Origin: Candidatus Poseidoniaceae archaeon
GTDB taxonomy: Archaea; Thermoplasmatota; Poseidoniia; Poseidoniales; Poseidoniaceae
Assembly: GCA_023254445.1 (NCBI GenBank)
Contig: JALRLN010000051.1
Coordinates: forward strand, 1-9,174
DNA length: 9,174 nt
Direction of reading: 5' to 3'
The notes beneath the pieces were generated by a model, which was given only the letters and a program-made list of their open reading frames with translations, did not search any database and was not told where the DNA came from. The position numbers and the translations under genes are program-made. Positions within the stretch are counted from its first letter, which is position 1. Every line of letters begins with the position of its first letter. Of the stretch, positions 1-6,829 are shown piece after piece.

Positions 1-1
1 C

Positions 2-670
<669 letters not shown>

Positions 671-679
671 GTGAGCACG

Positions 680-865
680 ATGACCGACGAAGCCACCCTC
701 CGCGCTGCGGCCATCATGGCCGTGCTCAGCCTCGTTGACGAGGGCAGCGGGCAGGCCGAGGTCGGTCGCCAACCCGGCGAGGCATGGAGCATGGACCACC
801 GTCGTCAAGCGATGGGGCGAAGCAGCCGCATGCACCAGCAGAGCGCGAGGGCCCCATGGAGGTGA
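680..865 (+). CDS. Small putative accessory subunit of acyl-CoA carboxylase
   Basis: This gene encodes about 61 residues between the carboxyltransferase and biotin carrier genes. The N-terminal half is a short Ala/Leu-rich, probably helical segment (EATLRAAAIMAVLSLVDE); the C-terminal part is basic with a Trp (EAWSMDHRRQAMGRSSRM). That layout, a short hydrophobic helix, a linker, then Trp plus Arg, recalls the small epsilon/PccX-like or decarboxylase gamma-like proteins in operons of biotin-dependent carboxylases. The match is by pattern and position, not a firm homology call. ATG at 680 is preferred because GTGAG precedes it at short spacing; GTG at 671, directly after the preceding stop, is an alternative adding three residues. 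Its stop overlaps the ribosome binding site of the next gene, and only 4 bp separate the two genes, so translation is probably coupled. It could stabilise the complex or dock the carrier protein. Confidence 0.6.
   Translation: MTDEATLRAAAIMAVLSLVDEGSGQAEVGRQPGEAWSMDHRRQAMGRSSRMHQQSARAPWR
858..865 (+). promoter_or_regulatory. Ribosome binding site of the biotin carrier gene
   Basis: GGAGGTGA lies 4 nt before ATG 870 and matches the anti-Shine-Dalgarno end of 16S rRNA. It fixes the carrier start at 870, although that frame stays open much further upstream. It also contains the stop codon of the preceding small gene. Confidence 0.85.
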
Positions 866-869
866 CGTC

Positions 870-1283
870 ATGAGCACAACCCGAACCGTGACCGTAGACG
901 GCGAAACCTTCGAGGTCGTCATCAACGGCGATGGACCGACGTACAGCGTCGAGGTGGGCGGTCGTACCTTTGAGGTCGAGGTCCCCGAGGCCGTGGCTGC
1001 TCCAAAGCGACGCGGCGGAGGCGGTGGGAAGAAGAAGCGCTCAGGCACCGTGTCCTCGAGCATCCCCGGGAAGGTGGTGACCGTCGAGGTCAACGAGGGA
1101 CAGCGCGTCGAAGAGGGTCAAGTCATCCTGATCCTCGAAGCCATGAAGATGCAGAACGAGATTCAAGCCCCTGTTTCTGGGACGGTGACCTCGGTCCAAT
1201 GCGACGAGGGCGAGGCCATTGAGGCCAACGTGCCCCTCGTCGTCATCGAACCTGACCCTGAGCCGGCCGAGGACGATGCTTGA
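870..1283 (+). CDS. Biotin carboxyl carrier protein (biotinyl domain subunit of acyl-CoA carboxylase)
   Basis: This is a 137-residue free-standing biotin carrier. Residues about 1-40 form a beta-rich N-terminal segment with a repeated pattern (TVDGETFEVVING, then VGGRTFEVEVPE), common in carriers of acyl-CoA and oxoacid carboxylase/decarboxylase systems. Residues about 44-59 are a Gly/Lys/Arg-rich linker rather than the more usual Pro/Ala-rich one. Residues about 60-127 form the biotinyl domain with the EAMKM biotinylation motif; Lys93 (codon at 1146) is the expected attachment site. The domain cycles between biotin carboxylase and the carboxyltransferase encoded just upstream. No biotin carboxylase or biotin ligase gene is in the window. 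The start is fixed by GGAGGTGA 4 nt upstream. The gene ends in two consecutive in-frame stops (TGA TAG). Confidence 0.97.
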   Translation: MSTTRTVTVDGETFEVVINGDGPTYSVEVGGRTFEVEVPEAVAAPKRRGGGGGKKKRSGTVSSSIPGKVVTVEVNEGQRVEEGQVILILEAMKMQNEIQAPVSGTVTSVQCDEGEAIEANVPLVVIEPDPEPAEDDA

Positions 1284-1297
1284 TAGGTGTTGAAGGC

Positions 1298-1303
1298 GAG
1301 GTG
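1298..1303 (+). promoter_or_regulatory. Ribosome binding site of the Cys/His protein gene
   Basis: GAGGTG lies 5 nt before ATG 1309. It supports that start and shows the small gene is probably translated. Confidence 0.7.
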
Positions 1304-1308
1304 GTACC

Positions 1309-1548
1309 ATGGATGCGACACCCGTGTGCGATTTCCCAGGGTGCAGCGGACACGGGACCATCACCTCTCGGCTCTCGCCAGAAGGCTACCTTGTGGCCAC
1401 GGGCAAGAAGGCGTATTCCTTCCGTGAAGCCTACCGGCGCTTCAACTACTGCGAGCAGCACCACGACGAACTGATGACCGGCGTGTGGTCACGCGTTCGG
1501 ACCCCCGACGACAAGCGCGACGGGCACGTGGCCCCCACCGCGATTTGA
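1309..1548 (+). CDS. Small Cys/His-rich protein, putative zinc-binding, function unknown
   Basis: I do not recognise this 79-residue protein. It has an N-terminal cluster C7, C12, H15 (CDFPGCSGHG) and a second cluster C48, H51, H52 (YCEQHHDE). The spacing Cx4Cx2H ... Cx2HH suggests a single metal site, most likely zinc. The middle (KKAYSFREAYRRFNYCEQHH) is aromatic and basic. No signal peptide or membrane segment is visible, so it should be cytosolic. The start has a good GAGGTG ribosome binding site. It lies 25 bp after the biotin carrier gene and 46 bp before the large surface protein gene, so it could be the last gene of the carboxylase operon; nothing in its sequence ties it to carboxylation. 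Nucleic-acid binding or a structural zinc knuckle are possible roles. Confidence 0.75.
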   Translation: MDATPVCDFPGCSGHGTITSRLSPEGYLVATGKKAYSFREAYRRFNYCEQHHDELMTGVWSRVRTPDDKRDGHVAPTAI

Positions 1549-1594
1549 TGAAAAACGTGGATAGCCTCATACGGCAGGTCTGTGACCTTCCCTC
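1544..1594 (+). promoter_or_regulatory. Possible promoter and leader of the surface protein operon
   Basis: A short AT-richer tract (TTTGATGAAAAAC, about 1544-1556) stands out in a GC-rich region about 40 bp before ATG 1595, roughly where an archaeal BRE/TATA element would lie for a short leader. Only a weak GTGA (1582-1585) precedes the start. The element is weak and the assignment is tentative. Confidence 0.3.
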
Positions 1595-4500
1595 ATGCGC
1601 AACCTGCGGATGCGTCCCGTGCTTCTTGCCTTGCTCCTTGTCGCCTCGGCCTTCGCATACACCCCCAGCGTCGCGGCCGTTGGCTCGACCCAGTCCGACA
1701 TGGGCGGCAGCGGCGACCTTCCGGACAACATGAGCAGCCCCACCTCCATCCCGAATTACATCTTCAGCGGCTCGCTGACGGGCAGCGGCGACCTTGTGTC
1801 CGGCACGGACGATTTCGACTACCTCCGTGTGGCGCTGAACGCCAACGAAGGGCTGGCGGTCCAGCTCGACTTCAACAGCGTCGACGATTTCGACCTCGCC
1901 ATCTACGACGCGAACCAAAACTGGCTCGATGATTCGTGGGTGAACAACCCCGAAACGGTCACCACGAACGGGACCGCCGCGCACGGCGGCATGGTCTACA
2001 TCGAGATCTTCGGCTATTCTTACGGCGGCTTCAACCCCGCCGGAACGTGGAACATCACCATTTGGAAGTTCACGGTCCAGAGCACCGGTGGCGGCGGTTC
2101 GGGCAGCCAATCGAACGGCAGCGCTCCGCCCAACCCGTGCACGGGGAACAACACGGTGAACCCGGACATCCTTGAGCCGAACGACAGCATTCAGGATTCC
2201 ACGCTCGCCTCTGTGCTCCCTCTGGACTGCACCGGCCTGTCCATCGACTCCGCCACCGACGAAGATTGGTTCGAGGTCCAAATGGTGGCCGGGACCACCT
2301 ACTACACCAACATCTCGTTCAGCCACAGCCTCGGCGACATCGATTTCGACTGGTTCGATTCGAGCGGAACCACCACGATTGGGGGCTCGTATTCCACGTC
2401 GAGCGTGGAGAGCGATACCATCGTGGCGACCAGCAACCAGACCACCTACATCGTGGTGTACGGGTACACCGGGTTTGGAGGCACGACCTTCGCGAACACC
2501 TACGACATCGAAGTGACGACGAGCAACCCCGGCGGCGGCCAGACCTTCGAAAGCGTTGACGTGATGGCCTACGCGAACGCCACCGCCGCCGACGTGATGT
2601 TCGATGGCCTGACGGCAGGAACGTCCTACATCACCGACGTCGGTGTGGTCTCGTGGCCCATCAACGCGTCCACCTGGTCCGTGGGCACCGTGAGCAGTTA
2701 CTGGGTGAACGCCACCGGCACGACGGAATGGATCAATTTCACCTGGACCAACATCGAATCCGAAGGCTGGTACGGCCTTGCCTCGGAACTCTACGACGCG
2801 ACAGGAACCGTCCTGCTCTCCGACGACGTGGACGGCGCCTACGTCGAAATGCTCGACGGGGGCCTGTCGGGCTCCACCATGGCCATGCTCGACGCCACGA
2901 ACCTGACTTCTGGCTCGACCTACGACGTCTACTGGGAGGTCGAGGACACCGGCAACGGCAGCGTCATCGACTCGGGATGGTCCAACTTCACCGCCTCGTC
3001 CTCCTCGGAGATGCTGAACATCACGTGGACGAACCCCATCACCACGCGGACCCACAGTTTTGCGGCTGGAATGTACAACGCAACAGGCGAGATGATCGGC
3101 TTCCATGAGGACACCTTCGTGCCTCAGTTGCCGACGATCCGCATCGACAGCGCATCGGCGTCGGCCAACAGCAGCACCAACGACGTCGACCTGCGCGGCA
3201 CGGACCTCGTGGTGGGCACCACCTACACATGGTACGCCCGATTGCTCGACTCCGGCAACGCGACGGTCGCCCAGTCCGGCAGCAGCAGTTTCACCGCGAC
3301 GGCGCAAAACCAGTTGATCGACACCTGGACCTACACCACGCCCAACGGCAGCGGCACCTACTGCATCGCGGCCTTCATGTTCGATGCCAACGGGAACCAG
3401 TACCCCGGCGAGACAGACTGCATCACCTTCATCATCGACGACGACAACGACGGCGTCCGCAACGAACTCGACCAGTGCCCGAACACGGCTGCTGGGGCAA
3501 CCGTCGACGCTTACGGGTGCTCGCTGGCCCAGACCGACACCGATGGGGACGGGTATTCCGACGCCGTGGACATGTTCCCGAACAACCCCGACCAGCATTG
3601 GGACACGGACGGCGACGGCTACGGCGACAACACGAACGGAACGATGGGCGACCTGTACCCCGGCGACGCCAGCCAGTGGGCCGACAGCGACGGCGACGGC
3701 TACGGCGACAACGCCTCCGGCACGATGGGCGACGCCTTCCCGCTTGACAGCACGCAATGGTCGGACAGCGACGGCGACGGATACGGCGACAACCCGAACG
3801 GCAACAACCCCGACCTCTGGCCCACCGATGCCTCCCAAGCGACCGACAGCGACGGCGACGGGTACGGCGACAATCCAAGCGGTACCATGGGTGACGCCTT
3901 CCCCACCGACGCCTCCCAATGGATGGACGCCGACGGTGACGGATACGGCGACAACCTGAACGGAACGACGCCCGACCTTTGGCCGAACGATGCCACGCAG
4001 TGGCACGACACCGATGGCGACGGCTACGGCGACAACCCCACCGGCACCGACGGGGACGCCTTCCCCTCCGACGCCACGCAGTGGGCCGACCGAGACGGCG
4101 ACGGCTACGGTGACAACATGAACGGCAACAGCCCCGATGCCTTCCCAGACGAGGGTTCGCAATGGGCCGACCGCGACGGCGACGGCTACGGCGACAATCC
4201 GGTTGGCTTCGAGGCCGACGCCTTCCCCGACGACGCCACGCAGTGGGCCGACCGAGACGGCGACGGGCTCGGTGACGAGATCAACGGCAACAACCCCGAC
4301 CTTTGCCCCGACACGCCCGCGGGCGAGCCAGTCGACGAGAACGGCTGCGCCGACATCGAGCGCGACGAGGACGAGGACGGCGTGACCGACGATGTTGACA
4401 CCTGCCCGAACACCGACGCAGGGCTGAGCGTCGACGCGATGGGGTGCGCAGAAAACCAGCGCGACAGCGACCTCGACGGCGTCATGGACGCCTACGATGC

Positions 4501-5614
4501 CTGCCCGAATTCCCCTGTGGGCCGCACCGTGGACAGCAGCGGTTGCGCCCTGGTCGAGTTGGACACCGACGGTGACGGCATCGACGACGCTCGCGACCAG
4601 TGCCCCACGACCACGCCAGGCATGAGCGTGGACGGCATGGGTTGCGCTGCGGACGAGCGCGACACAGACGGCGACGGCGTCATGGACGCGGACGACGACT
4701 GCGCCTACACCGACGACGGCCTTGAGGTGGACGACCACGGCTGCGCGGACAACCAGCGCGACACCGACATGGACACGATCACCGACGACCTCGACGCCTG
4801 TCCCATGACCCTGAGCGGTACGGCCGTGGACGGCATGGGCTGCGCCGCGTACCAACTCGACGCGGACGACGACGGGATTTCCGACGCCATCGACCAGTGC
4901 GCGGCCACCCCTGCGGAAGCAGACGTGGACCTCGTGGGCTGTGCCGACATGCAACTCGACGAGGACGGCGACGGCCGCAACAACGCCGTGGACGCCTGCC
5001 CAATGACCCCAGCCGGCGCCGTGGTGGACATCCTCGGTTGCGCGAAAGAGCAACTCGACACGGACGGTGACGGGATTCACGACGGCCTCGACACCTGCCC
5101 GGGCTCGCCCGAAGGAGCGATCGTCAACGCCGACGGCTGCGCCAAGTCGCAACTCGACTCGGACAACGACGGCGTCTTGGACGGTCAAGACGCCTTCCCG
5201 ATGAACGCCACCGCGGCAAGCGACCGCGACGGCGATGGGGTGGCCGACCAGTTCGACGCCTACCCGGACGATGGGCTCCGTTCCACCGTCGAAGCGGAAG
5301 GCAGCAGCACCGGCCTCGTTCTCGGCGTCGTGGCCATCCTCGTCATCGCTGGATTGGCCGGCCTGCTCGTGGCCCGCCGAGGCGGTGGTGCCACGGTCGC
5401 TGCCGGCTTGGCCGACACCAGCGCGATCGTCGACGCCGCCACCGAGCACGCCTTCGCCGACAAGTCCCTTCCCGAACTTGGCCAGGCGACACAAGCACCG
5501 GCCGCGGACCCTGTTCAATGGGAAGAAAACGGCGTGCATTGGAGCAAGGCGGCCGACGGCAGCCTGAGTTACTACGACGCCGCCAGTGGAGCATGGATGC
5601 CGTACCAAGGCTGA
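1595..5614 (+). CDS. Giant secreted, membrane-anchored surface protein with PPC domains and thrombospondin type 3-like calcium-binding stalk
   Basis: The protein has 1339 residues. A Sec signal peptide (R2, R5, R7; hydrophobic 9-21) is probably cleaved between residues 21 and 28. Residues about 72-162 are a PPC-like beta-sandwich. Residues about 190-310 are a clearer PPC domain (EPNDS at the start, then DEDWFEVQMVAGTTYY). Residues about 315-612 are Thr/Ser/Asn-rich beta modules with many N-glycosylation sequons. Residues about 615-1230 are Asp-rich thrombospondin type 3-like repeats: one Cys-type unit (C628, C642), nine 27-residue aromatic units, nine 33-residue two-Cys units, then Cys-free units. 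A membrane helix spans about 1240-1260, followed by ARR, placing the tail in the cytosol. The tail ends in a Trp/Tyr-rich motif (1309-1339). The likely role is a calcium-stiffened surface stalk or adhesin; no catalytic residues were seen. ATG 1595 is taken as start because it gives a typical signal peptide; ATG 1610 is an alternative. Two archaellin-like genes follow closely. Confidence 0.94.
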   Translation: MRNLRMRPVLLALLLVASAFAYTPSVAAVGSTQSDMGGSGDLPDNMSSPTSIPNYIFSGSLTGSGDLVSGTDDFDYLRVALNANEGLAVQLDFNSVDDFDLAIYDANQNWLDDSWVNNPETVTTNGTAAHGGMVYIEIFGYSYGGFNPAGTWNITIWKFTVQSTGGGGSGSQSNGSAPPNPCTGNNTVNPDILEPNDSIQDSTLASVLPLDCTGLSIDSATDEDWFEVQMVAGTTYYTNISFSHSLGDIDFDWFDSSGTTTIGGSYSTSSVESDTIVATSNQTTYIVVYGYTGFGGTTFANTYDIEVTTSNPGGGQTFESVDVMAYANATAADVMFDGLTAGTSYITDVGVVSWPINASTWSVGTVSSYWVNATGTTEWINFTWTNIESEGWYGLASELYDATGTVLLSDDVDGAYVEMLDGGLSGSTMAMLDATNLTSGSTYDVYWEVEDTGNGSVIDSGWSNFTASSSSEMLNITWTNPITTRTHSFAAGMYNATGEMIGFHEDTFVPQLPTIRIDSASASANSSTNDVDLRGTDLVVGTTYTWYARLLDSGNATVAQSGSSSFTATAQNQLIDTWTYTTPNGSGTYCIAAFMFDANGNQYPGETDCITFIIDDDNDGVRNELDQCPNTAAGATVDAYGCSLAQTDTDGDGYSDAVDMFPNNPDQHWDTDGDGYGDNTNGTMGDLYPGDASQWADSDGDGYGDNASGTMGDAFPLDSTQWSDSDGDGYGDNPNGNNPDLWPTDASQATDSDGDGYGDNPSGTMGDAFPTDASQWMDADGDGYGDNLNGTTPDLWPNDATQWHDTDGDGYGDNPTGTDGDAFPSDATQWADRDGDGYGDNMNGNSPDAFPDEGSQWADRDGDGYGDNPVGFEADAFPDDATQWADRDGDGLGDEINGNNPDLCPDTPAGEPVDENGCADIERDEDEDGVTDDVDTCPNTDAGLSVDAMGCAENQRDSDLDGVMDAYDACPNSPVGRTVDSSGCALVELDTDGDGIDDARDQCPTTTPGMSVDGMGCAADERDTDGDGVMDADDDCAYTDDGLEVDDHGCADNQRDTDMDTITDDLDACPMTLSGTAVDGMGCAAYQLDADDDGISDAIDQCAATPAEADVDLVGCADMQLDEDGDGRNNAVDACPMTPAGAVVDILGCAKEQLDTDGDGIHDGLDTCPGSPEGAIVNADGCAKSQLDSDNDGVLDGQDAFPMNATAASDRDGDGVADQFDAYPDDGLRSTVEAEGSSTGLVLGVVAILVIAGLAGLLVARRGGGATVAAGLADTSAIVDAATEHAFADKSLPELGQATQAPAADPVQWEENGVHWSKAADGSLSYYDAASGAWMPYQG
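3599..4300 (+). repeat. Tandem 81-bp repeats encoding 27-residue Trp/Asp calcium-binding units
   Basis: Nine in-frame units begin at 3599, 3677, 3758, 3839, 3920, 4001, 4082, 4163 and 4244; the first is 26 codons and the next seven are 27. The consensus is QWxDxDGDGYGDN, then xxGxxxD, then an aromatic-Pro pair, then xD. DxDGDGYGDN is a typical calcium-binding loop. Trp is replaced by Ala in the unit at 3839. The ninth unit changes into the Cys-type array. Period and repeat content are read directly from the sequence. Confidence 0.95.
4304..5194 (+). repeat. Nine tandem 99-bp repeats encoding 33-residue two-Cys thrombospondin type 3-like units
   Basis: Nine exact-length units of 33 codons each start with a Cys, usually CP, and carry a second Cys at unit position 15 in a GC(A) motif, then QxDxDxDG and a final Asp region. 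They cover protein residues 904-1200 and hold 18 cysteines. The pattern matches thrombospondin type 3 repeats, in which Asp side chains bind calcium and cysteines form disulfides. The array follows the aromatic units without a gap. Confidence 0.95.
5519..5611 (+). other. Cytosolic C-terminal Trp/Tyr-rich motif of the surface protein
   Basis: The last 31 residues (1309-1339) contain W, NGVHWS, DGSLSYYD and SGAWMPY. The spacing of W, YYD and W resembles small WW/OCRE-like or DUF2510-like motifs. It lies after the membrane helix and ARR stop-transfer residues, so it should face the cytosol, where it might bind a partner. The function is inferred. Confidence 0.6.
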
Positions 5615-5618
5615 GGAG
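5613..5618 (+). promoter_or_regulatory. Ribosome binding site of the first archaellin-like gene
   Basis: GAGGAG lies 8 nt before ATG 5627 and overlaps the stop codon of the large surface protein gene. This points to an operon and supports the chosen start. Confidence 0.6.
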
Positions 5619-5626
5619 CGTTCCTG

Positions 5627-6208
5627 ATGCACCTGCAGCGGTTGGACGACGGGGCGGAGACCTCCATCAGCGCCCTGTACATGCTGGTCGCCATCATGGT
5701 GATGTCCAGCATCGCCTCCGCCCTGCTCATTTCGATTCAAGAGCGTGCCATGACCGATGCACGTGACGCTGGGTTGCAGTCTGCGGACGCCATCAACGGC
5801 ATTGTCTCCGTGCTCAGTTTGGAGATGTCGGAATACGTGGACGGAGCCGCAGGCGACACCTTGCACGTCGTGTTTGAATTGCCGCACCTGACCGCACCTA
5901 TCCCCGAAACGTCCCTGACGTGGGTGATGCTGTGCAAGCGGGACTACGGCGCCACCGCCTCGGAAATCGGCTACACCGAAGGTGATTTTCTTGACGCGAC
6001 CACCGTCCTCGACGACGGGCAAACGGCCGCCGCCATCGACGAATTTGAGGGCGACATGACCTACCACGCCTACATGACGATGGACGCGCAATGCGACATC
6101 GGCCCGGACTTTTTCGGCACCTTGGTCATCGTTGTTGAAGATGGCCGAACCTTCCAGATCTTCGTCGAAACCGACGGAAATCCAGAATCAGGAGAGGTCT
6201 TTCTCTGA
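5627..6208 (+). CDS. Archaellin/type IV pilin-like protein 1
   Basis: The protein has 193 residues. A short acidic leader (MHLQRLDDG) precedes a hydrophobic helix (about 12-36) and a polar helix continuation (QERAMTDARDAGLQSADAIN), the arrangement of archaellins and archaeal pilins with class III signal peptides. A cleavage by a prepilin/prearchaellin peptidase after G9 is plausible, although the residues before the Gly are Asp-Asp rather than the basic residue common in archaellins. The C-terminal domain is beta-rich with C103 (WVMLCKRD) and C156 (QCDIGP), which could form a disulfide. The subunit would be held in the membrane by its helix and assembled into a filament. It starts 12 bp after the stalk gene and ends 9 bp before its paralogue. 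An archaellum filament, another pilus, or a small anchored accessory protein of the stalk are all possible; no motor or assembly gene is in the window. Confidence 0.85.
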   Translation: MHLQRLDDGAETSISALYMLVAIMVMSSIASALLISIQERAMTDARDAGLQSADAINGIVSVLSLEMSEYVDGAAGDTLHVVFELPHLTAPIPETSLTWVMLCKRDYGATASEIGYTEGDFLDATTVLDDGQTAAAIDEFEGDMTYHAYMTMDAQCDIGPDFFGTLVIVVEDGRTFQIFVETDGNPESGEVFL

Positions 6209-6214
6209 GGTGAG
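6207..6214 (+). promoter_or_regulatory. Ribosome binding site of the second archaellin-like gene
   Basis: GAGGTGAG lies 3 nt before ATG 6218 and overlaps the stop codon of the preceding gene. It fixes the start and indicates translational coupling. Confidence 0.8.
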
Positions 6215-6217
6215 GGC

Positions 6218-6829
6218 ATGGAGTTGGAACACGACGAAGAGGCCGCCATTGGCATTGACTTGATCATCATGTACGTCGCGACGGTCATCATGATCGCCGT
6301 GATTTCCGCCACCATGATGCAGGTCGTGGAAGAACTGGCGCAGCAGTACCAACACACTTCTGCAGACGCAACCAAATCGGCGGCGACCCAGATCGTGGTC
6401 GTCGGGGCGTGGGTCGAAGACCAGTACGATGATTTCCTCTTCATGGTGGAGTACCAAGGCCAAGGCAAGGAAGTGGCACCCTCCGAGATCGCCTGGGTGC
6501 TCTGGTGCACAGAGAATGGGAATTTGCACTACAGAAGCGGCACGCTGGACGATTGGATCTCTGGGCCTCCTTCTGGCACGGGCGTGGCGTCGATTTGGAA
6601 GGTCGGGGACGAACCCACGAACACCGCGACGGAATTGATTCCAGGGGAGCGCTACTTCTTCGGCATCGACGGTGGGACGAACGATGCGCCCGGAGGAAGC
6701 CAATGTGGACCCATTTTCCTCGCGAACAACAACATCGACGCCCACTTGACCATCCACTTCCCGAACGGCGGTTCGTCCACGCAATTGCTTCAAATCGACG
6801 AATTCGTCACCGGGTATCCCGTCATTTGA
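6218..6829 (+). CDS. Archaellin/type IV pilin-like protein 2
   Basis: The protein has 203 residues. An acidic leader (MELEHDEEA) runs into AIGIDLIIMYVATVIMIAVI, close to the archaellin N-terminal pattern (IGI followed by a long hydrophobic helix). A polar stretch (QQYQHTSADATKSAATQI) then matches the archaellin segment after the helix. Cleavage after A9 (EEA, then AI) fits a relaxed class III site with Ala at -1. The beta-rich C-terminal part has C97 (WVLWCTEN) and C163 (QCGPIF), in the same contexts as the two cysteines of the preceding protein, so the two are divergent paralogues. The end is Gly/Asn/Ser-rich. It is the last gene of the + strand cluster and faces a convergent gene 120 bp away. 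It may form a heteromeric filament with its neighbour, which is inferred only. Confidence 0.85.
   Translation: MELEHDEEAAIGIDLIIMYVATVIMIAVISATMMQVVEELAQQYQHTSADATKSAATQIVVVGAWVEDQYDDFLFMVEYQGQGKEVAPSEIAWVLWCTENGNLHYRSGTLDDWISGPPSGTGVASIWKVGDEPTNTATELIPGERYFFGIDGGTNDAPGGSQCGPIFLANNNIDAHLTIHFPNGGSSTQLLQIDEFVTGYPVI

Noticed and set aside
735..869. N-terminal extension of the biotin carrier frame by 45 codons
   Set aside because: The extension overlaps the small gene in another frame, looks like off-frame Arg/Ala-rich sequence, and GGAGGTGA sits exactly before ATG 870.
3384..3959. Alternative + strand frames over the repeat array
   Set aside because: They are Thr/Ala/Arg low-complexity shadows of the 81-bp repeats, without a ribosome binding site or domain.
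3599..5194. CRISPR-like or other non-coding direct repeats
   Set aside because: The repeats are in frame, 81 or 99 bp long without spacers, and encode conserved protein motifs.
1442..6091. 1549-codon open frame on the - strand
   Set aside because: It mirrors the + strand codons of a protein with a signal peptide, PPC domains, TSP3 repeats and a membrane helix. Its own translation is low-complexity Val/Ala/Gly with no recognisable domain, and it overlaps two well-supported + strand genes.
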